In this document: one piece after another, positions 33,241 through 44,859 of the stretch
Numbering within the stretch: the first letter of the stretch is position 1
How the letters are laid out: every line of letters starts with the position of its first letter
The notes under the pieces: generated by a model
Database searches by the model: none
Told to the model about the DNA's origin: nothing
The model's input: only the letters and a program-made list of their open reading frames with translations
Translations under genes and position numbers: made by a program
From: Bretschneidera sinensis
Lineage: Eukaryota; Streptophyta; Magnoliopsida; Brassicales; Akaniaceae
Direction of reading: 5' to 3'
Assembly (NCBI GenBank): GCA_023935145.1
Contig: CM043700.1
Span: 104,398,400-104,462,399, forward strand
DNA length: 64,000 nucleotides

Positions 33241-33754
33241 ATGACAGACGAGGGGAAGTGTTTCAAAAAGGTCTGTTATAGAAAAGATAACCCTACAAAA
33301 AGGAAGTGCAAAGGGAAAAGTTCTAGAGGGGGAAGTGAGCAATCAAAAAAATGAGGATTTAGACATATCAAAATTCTGAAATGAGGATGCCAAAGAAAGG
33401 TATGATTTATGGATAAGAGTTAAAGAAATAATTACTGGTAGACTCATAGATTTGGGCTCTCTTACGTTTGAAAATTTCAATATAGAACCCTTGTTTCATA
33501 GACTAGGATGGAAACCTTTAGTGAAAATCAATGAAATATACTATCCTAGACTTATCAACCAGTTTTATACCAACATGGTTCAACTCAATTCTAACATCCA
33601 TAGATTCTCAACCATGGTAATAGGAAGGGAGTTTAATATGCCAGCAAGTCTTTTGCTAAAAATCCTATATTTACCAACTAAACGTATCAAATAGGTAGGG
33701 GATGGTTAGCCTCTCGACTTTGACTGTAAAAACACTTATAGAGTTGTTAAGGGA
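33241..33754 (+). pseudogene. SIRE env-like ORF, 5' part
   Basis: Opens at ATG 33241 with a basic, low-complexity N-terminus (KKVCYRKDNPTKRKCKGKSS), then frameshifts. The 3' piece (33452-33694) reads LTFENFNIEPLFHRLGWKPL, VKINEIYYPRLINQFYTNM and TMVIGREFNMPASLLLKILY. The pattern Y-P-x-L-(I/V)-x-x-F-Y-x-N ... V-x-G-x-x-(F/I) ... I-L-x-(L/V)-P is that of the putative plant transposon protein domain found in 3' ORFs of plant retrotransposons. Tekay B inserted at 33755 and the frame resumes at 57150. No signal peptide is visible, so an envelope function is not shown. Confidence 0.65.
33750..33754 (+). repeat. Left target-site duplication of Tekay B (AGGGA)
   Basis: AGGGA before the 5' LTR and again at 57145-57149 after the 3' LTR. 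Confidence 0.9.
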
Positions 33755-34004
33755 AGTAATACCCGTGTTCTTAAAGTAAGGGTAAAAAAATAATTTAATA
33801 AATATGACATGGAACTAAAATAATATATATACGTGAAAGAATTATTATTGAAAATAAAAATTGAAGCATCCAGGTTTGGAGGACGAAAAAAAAGGTAAAA
33901 GGAAAAAAAAAAAGTAGGCATGCAACACCTTGAAGTCCAGGTGTTTCATCACTTGGACACTAAGCTCAAATTGAAAAAGGCAGCAGAGGTTGGCGATTTA
34001 TTAA

Positions 34005-34035
<31 letters not shown>

Positions 34036-35741
34036 ATTTACTTTATTTTATTTATTTCATACCAAATCCTGTTTGGTTTTCTTCTTTCTCCAATCTAAAA
34101 CTACTATATTTCTTTAAACACTCGGGGACTGAAAGAAAGTTTGAAAGAGTAAAATTTTGAAGGGGTTTATAAGAGAATTTTAAAAAGAGTCGATAAAAGC
34201 TTTAAGAAACACAAAAGGTAATAATGTAAATTTTATTTTATTTTTTAAAAAATTAGCAAACATGAAATTTCCTGGAACTCAATGTGGCAATTTTTAAAGG
34301 GTATGAATTCTGGCATAATTGAAGAATAAATTAGAAAATTTAATATAAATGCTATGTCAGTTGTTGATGATTAGCAATCAGAGGAAATTGCTGAGAAGAG
34401 CAGAAAAGGAAAAGAGGTGATCCACTGGTAGCTCTAAGTGCTACGTGGTGAGTTAGATTTACTTTTAGTAATCGAGATAAATATTAAATATGTAGTGATG
34501 ATATTCGAATTAATTATTAACCTATGATTTTATGATAGACGAAAGTTGGTTGATGGTTATGATAAGAATAATTAATATGTTAGAGATTTATTATATGAGA
34601 AGTAATATTATTGGAATAATGAGTTGATTAAATAATCAATGGATAAATGAAATCCATGACAAGTTATGGTTGATAAATTGATATGATAAACGAGCAGAAA
34701 ATTTAATGAATATGATCAAATAATAATTTTGAGAAAAAGCCAGATAGCTAAATTGAATGTCTGAATACATGCTTGTTTTTTATATTATTGTTCATATGCA
34801 TATTTCATATCATTTTTCATATGCATATGCATGAAATAAAAGAACCGGGAGGGATCCAGTCTAAATGAAAACTGTGACAGGCAGTATATGCTGGAGATAA
34901 ATGAAAACCGTGACAGTTGGTATATGCTAGAGATAAATGAAAACCGTGACACCCAGTATATGCTGGAGATAACTGAAAACCGTGACGATCGATATATGTT
35001 GTAGATAAATGAGAACCGTGACAGCCGGTGTATGCTGAAAATAAATGAAAACTGTGACAGCCGGAATGTTCTGGAGATAAAAGAACCGGGAAGAAACTGA
35101 TCTAAGATAAAAACATGTTGACATGTGTGAAGACGTTTCCAAATAATAATTCATGCACTTCATCTGTTTTAAATATTGATTTTTATTGCTTGAGATGTTA
35201 AAGCGTTATTCTTGATTGTAAATTTATTGATCAATGAATGAGTCTCACAGAGAGACAGATATGATGAAAAAGAAATATGAAAGTATAATATGATAAGAAC
35301 TATCTAAGTGATTGATTATATGTTGTGAACCTCATAACGAGGTAATTATGATATAAAATTGATAGTCTCAAGATGATTAAATATATGAGAATAAGAGATT
35401 TATAAAGGATGAGGATTATGATATGAGTTGTGATAATATAATGCTATTATCAAATTATATGAGATATAGATGAATGAATATTGGAAGACTATTTATATAA
35501 ATTGAATATTTCTTGTAAATTTAATTCACCAAGCTTGTGAAGCTCACTCCTCATTGTTAAATAATTTCAGGTAACAGGCAGGACAGATAGTTTGGTGAGC
35601 TGATATTCAGACTGAGTCATTATCTGTAAGCCACATGGTTCGCAACTTCAGACTAATAGAAAAAAAAATCTTTAAATATTCATGCATACTATGTTGTATC
35701 TACTATTCAGTTGAGATCTGAATGATATAACTCCCCTGTAT
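33755..35741 (+). repeat. Tekay B 5' LTR, 3' end deleted
   Basis: Matches the 3' LTR (52856-53396 plus 55474-57144) up to TAACTCCCCTG near 35738, then jumps straight into gag-like sequence. The last roughly 120 bp of LTR and the primer site are gone. A TA-dinucleotide run lies at 34013-34035. Confidence 0.88.
34862..35085 (+). repeat. 36-bp minisatellite in Tekay B 5' LTR, six copies
   Basis: Unit AAAACCGTGACAGCCGGTAT then ATGCTGGAGATAAATG, repeated about six times with substitutions. The 3' LTR has nine copies at 56026-56355. Confidence 0.9.
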
Positions 35742-36420
35742 AGTATGAGTGTAGAGTGGGGGACCACCCCAGAGGAGGGCGCTCCTTGTCACAAGGAATT
35801 GTAGTACAGAGTTAGAGGCAAGCAGGATATGTTGCTTCTGTAGCTCAAAGTAATATCGGTGGGACCCTTAGATTTGGGAGATAGTCTGTAGGAACTAGAA
35901 TTTATGGTAGAGGTGGGAGTGTATTACCTAGAGGATGTGGTAATGTGATAGAAATACTAGAATGTGTTATAGATGTAATCAGATGAGATATTTATCCTAG
36001 AATTGTTCTAAATTGAGGTGTGGTGTATGTGAAAAAGGCGGACATATCAATGTTGGTTGATCTTAGTGCAACTCATTCTTTTGCATCCAATGTATTTATG
36101 AAGTCTATTGATGCATGTATTAGTCCTTTGATACATAATATTTTTGTTTAAGTTCCCACTAGAGATAGAGTGATAATCATAAATGTTTACAAGGGTTGCG
36201 TGATTCATTTCAGTGATAGAGAAATTGAAGTTGATTTATTACCTTTGAATATGATAGAATTTCACTTGATTTTGGGAATGAATTGGTTGTCGACGTATTA
36301 CGCTTAGGTTGATTGTTCCAAAAAGAATGTAGTGTTCATGATATGGATAAGAGGAATTTAGTTTCAGGGAGAACGTAAGATACTCTCAAACTATCTTATT
36401 TTGCTCTGACAACTAGTAAA
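35742..36420 (+). pseudogene. Tekay B gag end and protease (remnant)
   Basis: Begins in gag-like sequence equal to Tekay A 25368 onward (GGGGGACCACCCCAGAGG). Two decayed knuckles can be read near 35967-36050 (CYRCNQMRYLS, CGVCEKGGHINVG). The protease has DLSATHSFASNVFMKSIDAC (about 36061) and EFHLILGMNWLSTYYA. Numerous stops. Homology to Tekay A is clear across the whole stretch. Confidence 0.82.
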
Positions 36421-37850
36421 TGGTCAAGGAAAGAATGTGAGGGGTATTTGGAATATGTGGTGGATTTTAGAAATGATAGTAGCGAGTTAGAAGAAATCTT
36501 AGTAGTGAAATATTTTTCTAATGTTTTTCTTGATGAGTTGTCTAGTTTACCTCCCAGTAAGAAGATTAAATTCTCTAATGATGTGATACCAAGTTCATCA
36601 CATATATCTATAACATCCTACATAATGGCACCCACTGAGTTGAGAGAATTGAAAGTTTAGCTTCGAGAGTTGTTAGATAAAAAATTTATTTGACCAAGTG
36701 TGTCACCATAAGGAACCCCTGTATTGTTTGTGAAGAAGAAAGATAGAAAGATGATGTTGTGTATAGACAACTGAATGAGATTACTATTAAGAACAAATAT
36801 CCTTTGTCCATGATAAATGATTTTTTTGAACTATTGTAGAGAGCGAGGGCGTTTTCGAAGATAAACCTGAGATCAGGTTATCACCAGTTAAGAGTAAAGA
36901 AAGGAGACGTGCCTAAAACTACTTTTAGGACACATTATGATCATAAGTTTCTTATGATGCCATTTGGATTGACAAATACTCTAGCAACATTCATAGATTT
37001 GATAAATAGGGTGTTTAAACTATTTCTTGACAAATTTGTGGTTTTAATTATTGATGACATTTTGGTATATTCTAACAATGAGGAAGAACATGTGAAACAT
37101 TAGACAATGTGTTGGAGATTTTGAGAAGGGAGAGATTGTATGCTATAATTTCCAAAATGTGAATTTTAATTTAATGAAATAAATGTCTTGGGGCATGTAG
37201 TATTTGGAGATGGTATAGCAATTGATCCACATAACGTCGAGGTAGGGTTGAGTTGGGAAAGACAAATTAATGTAACTAATATCATAAGCTTCTTGGGGTT
37301 GGTAGGTTATTATAGATGATTTATCCATAATTTTTCTATTATTGCAGTACTGTTGACTAGATTGACCAGTAAAGATGTGAGATTTGTATGGTCTAGGAAG
37401 TGCGAGAAAAGTTTCCAATTACTAAAGGAGAAATTAACTACATCTCCAGCATTGGTGCTTCCTTCTGGTAATGAAGGATTTGTGGTGTATAGTGATGCAT
37501 CCCATTAAGAGTTGGTATATGTGTTGATGCAACATGGGAAGGTAGTGGCGTATACTTCTAGGAAATAGAGGAATCATGAGAGCAATTACCCTACCCATGA
37601 CTTAGAGTTAGCTGTCATAGTGATTGCTTGAAAATTTGGAGACATCATCTGTATGAAGCCACTTATGAGATTTTTTATCACAAGAGTTTGACATACTTAC
37701 CTACCTAGAGAGAGTTGAATTCGGGATAGAGGCGGTGGATGGAGTTGATTAGTGACTATGATTGTATAAATTCACTATCATTGAGGAAAGACAAATGTGG
37801 TTACAGATGTATTGAGTCGAAAATCTACAAGAAAATTAACTGTTATTGAG
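36421..37850 (+). pseudogene. Tekay B reverse transcriptase and RNase H (remnant)
   Basis: Landmarks follow Tekay A: VVKYFSNVFLDELSSLPPSK (about 36505), [27 protein letters not shown] near 36856 with AAC at 36864-36866 in place of the first catalytic Asp, [20 protein letters not shown] and [17 protein letters not shown] (about 37040). RNase H has FVVYSDASH (about 37479) followed by a stop, and the L-T-H-D-L-E-L-A block as YPTHDLELAVI. Many stops and frameshifts, so dead for long. Confidence 0.88.
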
Positions 37851-38449
37851 AGTCATGATGTGAAATTGATGATAGATTTAAGAGAGCTAAGAATGAAGTT
37901 GAATATTAGTGATAAAGGATTATTGTTAGCAAATATGGTTGTATAGTCATCCATAGTAAAATTCTTGTTAAAAATGCAAGGTAGAGATAAAGAGATAGAG
38001 AAGATTAAGCAAGAAGTGCTTAGTAGAAAGTAATATGAGTTTAAAATTAGAAATGATAATATTTTTTGTGTAGGAACATAGGATTTGTGTTCCCAATGAT
38101 GCTGAGTTGAGAAAGGCATATGATGATGTGTATTTGATACACCCAGGTAACAATAAAATGTATTGGGGAATGAGACAAAAATTTTGGTGGTTGGGGTTGA
38201 AAAGGGATGTAGTTGAATAAATTTCTAGTTGTTTAGTTTGTTTGTAAGTGAAGTTTGATAAAAGATATTCAACAGGCTTACTCAAGCCTCTTCTAGTGCC
38301 TAAATGGCTATAGGAGAATGTGAGTATGGATTTTGTTTCTGGATTTCCCTATACCCAGAGAGGTTTTGATGTTGTATAGGTTATTGTAGATAGATTATCT
38401 AAACCATCTCATTTTCATCTTATTAAACTAATTGCAGTCTTGGAAAGTA
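37851..38449 (+). pseudogene. Tekay B integrase, N-terminal part (remnant)
   Basis: Zinc-binding region recognisable as HPGNNKMYWGMRQKFWWLGL (about 38140) with SCLVCL near 38228. The core begins as [20 protein letters not shown] (about 38318), then VDRLSKPSHFHLIKL. The match to Tekay A stops near 38446-38452, inside the core, where Athila B begins. Confidence 0.8.
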
Positions 38450-39218
38450 ATTATGGATTTAAAGTTCTAAATGGCAATTTATTAACCTGATAATTGAACA
38501 ACGGGCCCTTTGCATCAATCAATCAAGACAATAATTCTTAATAAATATAGAAGATATATAAATAGTGAAGAAATAAAAGAGCGATGAAAATTATTTAGAT
38601 CTCACAATTCTTGAAGAACCAAAACTTCAATTATTCTTCAGCTGGAAGAAAAGTATTTAGCTACTCATAATTAAAAGAACGCCTAAAGAAAAGAGAAGAG
38701 GAATTTTTCTTGTGAATAATCTGTGTTTCTAGGGCTGCAAGCCGTCTCCCCTTTTGTTCAGCTAGGGTTGCTATTTATAATATTCTGAATCTGCCGGCCA
38801 GCGCTGCAGCGTCGACTTCCCAGCGCTGCAGTGCTAGGCACAAATCGAACCCTAACTAGAGCTCATCGCCCCATGAACCAGCGCTGCAGCTTTGAGTTTT
38901 TGTCCTCTTTTCACATATTTCACAAATTCCAGCGCTGCAGCACCCTCGAACCAGCGCTGCAGCTTTGAGTTTCTGTCCTCTCTTCACAATTATTGCCCTT
39001 CCAGTACTATTCCAGCGCTGCAGCGTCGTTGAACCAGCGCTGCAGCTTTGAGCTTTGATTTTTCCTCTCCAAATCTCTTGATTTTGAATTCAATTTGATT
39101 TAACTCCTCAATCTACTCCACAAAATACGAAACATAATCAAAATCCAAGATTTAAGCATTTTTAACCATTAAAACATGAGGAAATATAACAAACATATAG
39201 ATTTATGAATTCTTATCA
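38450..39218 (-). repeat. Athila B 3' LTR, truncated
   Basis: Matches 46910-47674 of the 5' LTR. The part equal to 46330-46909 is missing. It has at least seven CCAGCGCTGCAGC-type motifs (38792-39050 region) and, on the minus strand, TATAAATAG (complement of 38771-38779). Confidence 0.9.
38771..39050 (-). promoter_or_regulatory. Athila B U3 motif array and TATA box (3' LTR copy)
   Basis: Motif CCAGCGCTGCAGC (cores AGCGCT and CTGCAG are palindromes) occurs at about 38801, 38819, 38879, 38929, 38952, 39011 and 39033, often followed by TTTGAG. TATAAATAG lies downstream on the minus strand. In the 5' LTR the array is at 47263-47510, but the TATA region has changed to TTTTAAATAG (complement of 47238-47249). 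Confidence 0.6.
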
Positions 39219-39233
39219 AATTCCCCCACATTT
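39219..39233 (-). other. Athila B polypurine tract
   Basis: Minus-strand AAATGTGGGGGAATT directly before the TGATAAG start of the 3' LTR. Confidence 0.8.
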
Positions 39234-40932
39234 AAACAATGCTTGTCCTCAAGCATACAATAGCTCAAGTTCGTCACTTTTTCTCGTCATAGTTTCTTCT
39301 TCTACCTTTACTCATCCTCTATAATCTAAATTATCATGCCTTAAAGATTTAAATCTAAAGACAAATAAGAAACGAACAATTTCATAGAGTAAATTCTTAT
39401 AAACCACACCCATGAACAATTACCTCAATGATCTTCTCGAAATCAAAATGCAATAGGATCTAACACCCTCTCATTGGATTCACTCAATACGCTCAAAGTG
39501 TTTAGGGTATCAATGAACTCTCAAGTCAAAACATAGAAGATCTTTACTATAAGCTTGCTAATATATCACATCTTTATCATCAATGGATTGAATTGAATGC
39601 AAAGAATCTAAGGGTCTTAAATGGGTTGTAACGGGGCTTAGGTAAGGTGTGGTGAGAAGGAATTTTTAGGTACTTTTATCAAAGGAATTATACCAACTTC
39701 TCCACACAAAGCACAACTCAATAACTTCAAATGTTTTCTTCAATCATTTCACTTCCAAACAATTGAAACTGCACAACTTTTCTCTCTTTTTGGCTGTCTA
39801 TTTTTTTCTTTTTTTTTGTTCTCTTTTTTTTTTTTTTTGAATAACCAAGGCACTTGTAACTTGAATCACTTTATTCCTAGCATCTTTCAATCCTTTCAAA
39901 GATAATTTGAAGCTTCATGTGAACAAGCTAGTACGATCCTTCAATTCAAGGTTCAAAAGAGGGAAATCGACAAAAGAATGGGTTGACATTGCTTATACCA
40001 TGGTTAACTTCCAACAAAAGGGCTAACGTTCAAAATTGGCTTTCTAAGGTAAAAATCAAGGTAGGGTTTTTTAAGAAAGCTAAATGGCTCCACCGAAATG
40101 CCCTTATTAATTTAATGCATCCAATTCAACAATGTAGTCTCCTGACATGCATAACAAAGCAAGTTCTAGAAAAATCAACTATGTATGACAATGACTCAAT
40201 TAAGAAAATGGAGCATAATAGAATATGAATGCTCATTGGCTCAAAACCACACAAAAGGGTCATGTGCATTAGATTCCACACATTTTTCATTCAATCAATC
40301 ACCAAGAGCAATTAATCACTGTGTAGTAAATAAGAATTCAACCATTCATGCTAATCCCTTATTACGCCTCAGTTTATCTCAATAATTCACAATAATCCAA
40401 ATCATTTAAGACAAACATCGACAGAATCTAGAATTTAGAAGAGAAGGATCACAAACAAGAACTAAAGTATCACTTGGATTTTTGAAAATTTTCTTGAAAA
40501 ATTACACAAAAATTAATCAAAATGGAGCTAAAAGTGAAGCTCAAAGTAAAATCAAATTCATATGTCAAAGACCCTCCCCCACACTTAATCCATACATTTT
40601 CCTCAATGTATGAAAAATAGATACTCAAAAACTATAAAAGAACAAGAGTAAGTAGAAAACTCCCCTGAAAATGTTGAGCATCAACCAAGATATCAGTCAC
40701 TTGCTTGGGGGTAAAGGTGGTGTGAATCCCATATAAGCAAGGAAAGCTGTCATGTTTCTATCCAATCTGACAACTTGGTCCCCTGAAAATTGAAAAAAAA
40801 AATAAAAACTAAAAATAATCTAAATAAAAGAAAAAGGAATAAAATAAAGAAAACAAGGAAAGTAAGACAAAAAGTTGGGTTGCCTCCCAAAAGCGCCCTT
40901 CTTTAACGTCTTTGGCTAGACATTACTACCTC
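39234..40932 (-). other. Athila B non-coding 3' region
   Basis: No gene seen, and no env-like ORF, unlike Athila A. It contains the hairpin TTGGGAGGCAACCCAA (complement of 40875-40890) just after pol, a second polypurine-like site AAGTGTGGGGGAGGGT (complement of 40571-40586), and a T-rich run near 39805-39838. Confidence 0.65.
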
Positions 40933-41965
40933 TTAATCACCATAAGTCGGACATTCCAAAATAATTTGATCAACATTATACACTCGAAAACCTTCATAAA
41001 AGGGTTTCAAACGATGACCATTGACCTTAAAAGTTTTACCTGTATTCGAACTTTGTATTTCAACTGCACCATGAGGAAATATATTAGTAACAATAAAAGG
41101 ACCTACCCATCTAGAACACAATTTATCAGGAAATAACTTCAGTCTAGAGTGATAAAGTAAAACTTTCTGACCAATAGAAATTTTTCCTAGAAATCAGTTG
41201 ATCATGAAAGGCTTTGGTCTTTTATTTGTATATTCTCGAGCTTTCATAGGCATCATTGCGGATTTCCTCCAATTCTTGCAATTGTAATTTCCTTTGTTCG
41301 CCTGATTCATCTACTCCCATGTTGCAATGCTTGACGACCCAATATGCCTTGTTTTCTAGTTCGACTGGGAGATGACATGGTTTACCAAATACCAAACAGT
41401 AAGGAGACATACCTATGGGGGTCTTGTAGGCTGTTCGGTAGGCCCATAGTGCATCATCGAGCCGCATACTCCAATCCTTCCTATTTGGGTTGACAATTTT
41501 CTCGAGTATGGACTTGATCTCTCTATTGGATACTTCAACTTGCCCATTTTTTTGCGAATGGTAAGCAGTGGAGATGTGGTGGGTAACATTATATTTCTTG
41601 AATAAAGCCCCCACTAATCTGTTGCAAAAATGAGTCCCACGATCACTGATTATAGCTCTTGGTGTCCTGAACCTGACAAAAATATGAGATTTGACAAAAT
41701 CTACAACAACTTTACCATTGTCAGTCCGAGTAGCCTCAGCTTCTACCCATTTTAAACATAATCCACAACAAGAATGATGTAAACATTACCATAAGAAGAA
41801 GAAAAAGAGCCCATTAAATCAATACCCCACACATCAAATATTTCACAAACAAGAATAGGGTGAGCGGCATTTGGTCTCTATGCCCTAAATTTCCCTTTTT
41901 TTTACACTGTTCACATGCTTTACAAAACCTATATGAATCACGAAACAAAGTAGGCCAAAAAATCC
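40933..41965 (-). pseudogene. Athila B integrase
   Basis: On the minus strand, after a one-base shift near 41960, the zinc-binding end reads [20 protein letters not shown]. The core begins [16 protein letters not shown] (Asp kept), then shifts. It continues [31 protein letters not shown] (Asp kept) and [17 protein letters not shown] (Glu kept, about 41545). [20 protein letters not shown] and [20 protein letters not shown] follow. The C-terminal piece (41121-40933) reads [20 protein letters not shown], then [20 protein letters not shown]. All three catalytic residues survive, but frameshifts break it. Confidence 0.88.
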
Positions 41966-44182
41966 ACATTCTAACACCTTACAAGCTGTTCTTTTGGGAC
42001 CAAAGTGTCCTTCGCATGCATATGAATGACAAAATTTCAAAATGGAAGAAGTTTCTTGTTGAGAGACGCACCTTCGAATAATTTGATCTGAACAATGTTT
42101 CCACAAATAAGGATCATCCCAAACATAATATTTAGCATCACTTTTGATTTTATCTCTTTGAGCTCTAGACAAATCATCTGGTAGTTTTCTAGTAACTAGA
42201 TAATTAACAAAATCAGTATACCTGGGGATTGACTTTTCAATAGAAAAGAGATACTCATCTGGAAAGTCATCTTGTAATGGTGATTGTTCTTCATTTGTGG
42301 GTAATTTACTGAGATGATCAGCGACCAAATTCTTTGCACCTTTTTTATCGCGTATCTCCAAATTGAACTCTTGTAGCAAAAGTATCCACTGAATGAGTCT
42401 GGGTTTTGCCTCCTTATTTGACAGCAAATACTTGAGAGCTGCATGATCAGAATAAACAATTACTTTAGTGCCAAGTAAATATGGATGGAATTTTTCCAAA
42501 GCAAAAACAATAGCTAGAAGTTCTTTTTCCGTCGTTGAATAGTTCCTCTAGGCGCTATCAAGTGTTCTTGAAGCATAGTAGATGGCATGAGAAACTCGTC
42601 CAACTTGTTGTCCAAGAACGGCACCAGCTGCATGATTGCTTGCGTCACACATGATTTTGAATGGAAGATCCCAATTCGGTGGCCGGATAATTGGCGTCGA
42701 AGTTAGCATATCCTTCAACTTATCGAATGCACCTTTGCACACCTCATCAAATTTGAACACCACATCTTTTTGCAATAACCTACATAAGGGTTGAGTGATT
42801 TTGGAAAAATTCTTGATAAAGAGTCGATAAAGTCCTGCATGTCCAAGAAAAGAGCAAATTTCCCGTACACTTGCGGGGTAAGGCAAAGATTTGATAATTT
42901 CTATCTTAGCTTTATCAACTTCAATTCCCTTAGAAGATACAATATGGCCTAGAATAATACCTTGATCAATCATAAAGTGACACTTTTCATAATTTAGAAC
43001 AAGGTTCGTTTCTATGCTTCTTTTAAGCACTTTTGTAAGGTTATTTAAACAAGTATCAAAAGAATCACCATAGACTGTGAAGTCATCCATAAATACCTCT
43101 ATAATGATTTCTACGTACTCTAAAAATATACTAACCATACACCTTTGAAATGTAGTAGGAGCGTTGCAAAGTCCAAATGGCATTCATCGGTATGCAAAAG
43201 TGCCAAATGGGCATGTGAAGGTGGTTTTTTCTTGATCCTCCGGTGCGATTGTGATCTGATGAAAACCTAAATAACCATCAAGATAACAATAATGAGTACG
43301 ACCAGCCAAACGTTCAAGCATTTGATCAATAAATGGAAGAGGAAAGTGATCGTTTCTAGTTGATGCATTTAACTTCCTATAATCTATACAAACCCGCCAC
43401 CCGTTTTGAATTCGAGTGGGCACCAACTCACCATCAGGATTTTTTATTATCGTTATACCCATTTTCTTTGGCACAACCTAAACCGGACTTACCCATTCAC
43501 TATCTGAAATTGGTTAGATCATACCTGCATCGAGAAGTTTCAAAATTTCTTTCTTTACCACTTCCATCATTAGGGGATTCAGTCGGCGTTGGGCTTCTCT
43601 AGAAGGCTTACAGTCTTCCTCTAATAATATCCTATGCATGCATGTGGAAGGGCTCAATCCCTTAATGTTAGCTATAGTCCAGCTAATAGCCTCTTTATAC
43701 TCTCTAAGCATCCGAATCAATTTTTCTTCCTCTAATATGGAGAGTGTGTTTAAGATTATCACCGGAAGAGTTTCTCTTTCTCCCAAAAATGCATATTTCA
43801 GATGATCTAGTAAGGGTTTCAATTCCAATTTCGGTGGCTGCATAATAAAAGGAAGAAGTTTTGTGTGAGAAAGAGGCAACTCAATGTAAGACAGATCATA
43901 CCTTACAGGTTTAAGTGATTCCAATTCGTAGATTGCATCTTGCAGGTCGGACTCCAACACAAACTTCTTCATGATCTTCTGTAGCCCTTCAAGAGTGAAA
44001 TGCATGCTAAGTGTAACTTTTAGCTTATCATCATCAATTAGATCAAAGATTTCCTGTGCCAATGGGTCAATAACATCCATAACAAAAACAGAAGACACAT
44101 CATTAGGGTACCTCATGGCGTCATAAATATTGAATTTAATAATTTCACCATCAAATTCCATTGTGAGTGCACCATCATGCAT
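41966..44182 (-). pseudogene. Athila B reverse transcriptase and RNase H (one frame, isolated stops)
   Basis: A linker from 44182 leads to ISWTIANIKGLSPSTCMHRI and REAQRRLNPLMMEVVKKEIL. Reverse transcriptase: WRVCIDYRKLNASTRNDHFP, YCYLDGYLGFHQITIAPEDQ (first Asp, about 43290), MPFGLCNAPTTFQRCM and VFMDDFTVYG (DD, about 43085). RNase H: MCDASNHAAGAVLGQQVGRV (about 42650), [40 protein letters not shown] and [14 protein letters not shown]. All segments share one minus-strand frame. Stops at about 43511, 43490, 43183 and 42547 fall where Tyr, Gln, Arg and Gln are expected. The catalytic residues are intact, so this copy died recently compared with its neighbours. Confidence 0.92.
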
Positions 44183-44215
44183 ATCAATTTTTGTCCTAGA
44201 TGTTTTTAGAAATGG

Positions 44216-44770
44216 TCATCCTAAAAATATTAGTTTTGAATTAGAAGAGTCATCTTCTTCCATGTCAAGAACATAAAAATTAGCAGGAAAGACCAACCCA
44301 TTAACTTGTACTAAGATATCCTCCAAGACTCCTTCAGGATATACATTAGATCTATCAGCAAGTTGAATAATCACACCTGTTTCTTTTAATGGACCAATAT
44401 TCAAAGATGAATAAATAGAGAGAGGCATGACATTTATTGAAGCTCCTAGATCTAGCATTGCTTTCTCAATCCTAACATCACCTAGTTTGCAAGGGATAGT
44501 AAATATACCTAGGTCCTTGCATTTTGGAGGTAATTTTTTATGGAGGACGGCTGGAACATTTTCCCCTATACTTATCTTTTCATTACCTTTCAACTTCCTC
44601 TTGTTGGTGCACAACTCCTTGAGAAATTTAGCATATCGAGGCACTTGTTTAATTGCATCAAGTAAGGGAATATTTACCTCAACCTTGCGAAAAGTTTCAA
44701 GAATTTCCTTATCTTCCTCTTCTTTCTTGGATTTAGTCAATCTAGTAGGAAATGGAGGATTTGTCACCAA
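44216..44770 (-). pseudogene. Athila B protease with intact active site
   Basis: Minus-strand frame of 184 residues continuous with the reverse transcriptase frame. NPPFPTRLTKSKKEEEDKEI and DAIKQVPRYAKFLKELCTNK form the conserved gag-protease junction of Athila. The protease follows with LHKKLPPKCKDLGIFTIPCK, then the active-site loop MLDLGASINVMPLSIYSSLN with D-L-G-A intact, QLADRSNVYPEGVLEDILVQ and SNSKLIFLG. The next codon is a stop where Arg is usual (ILGRPF), consistent with CGA to TGA. Confidence 0.9.
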
Positions 44771-44859
44771 TGCCTTTAGTTGTTCACTATCGAGTCCTCT
44801 AGGCTGGTCAGTTTGAGGTTGAGGAGCAACTACTTCTTTTTCAATTTCTCCTACACGTG

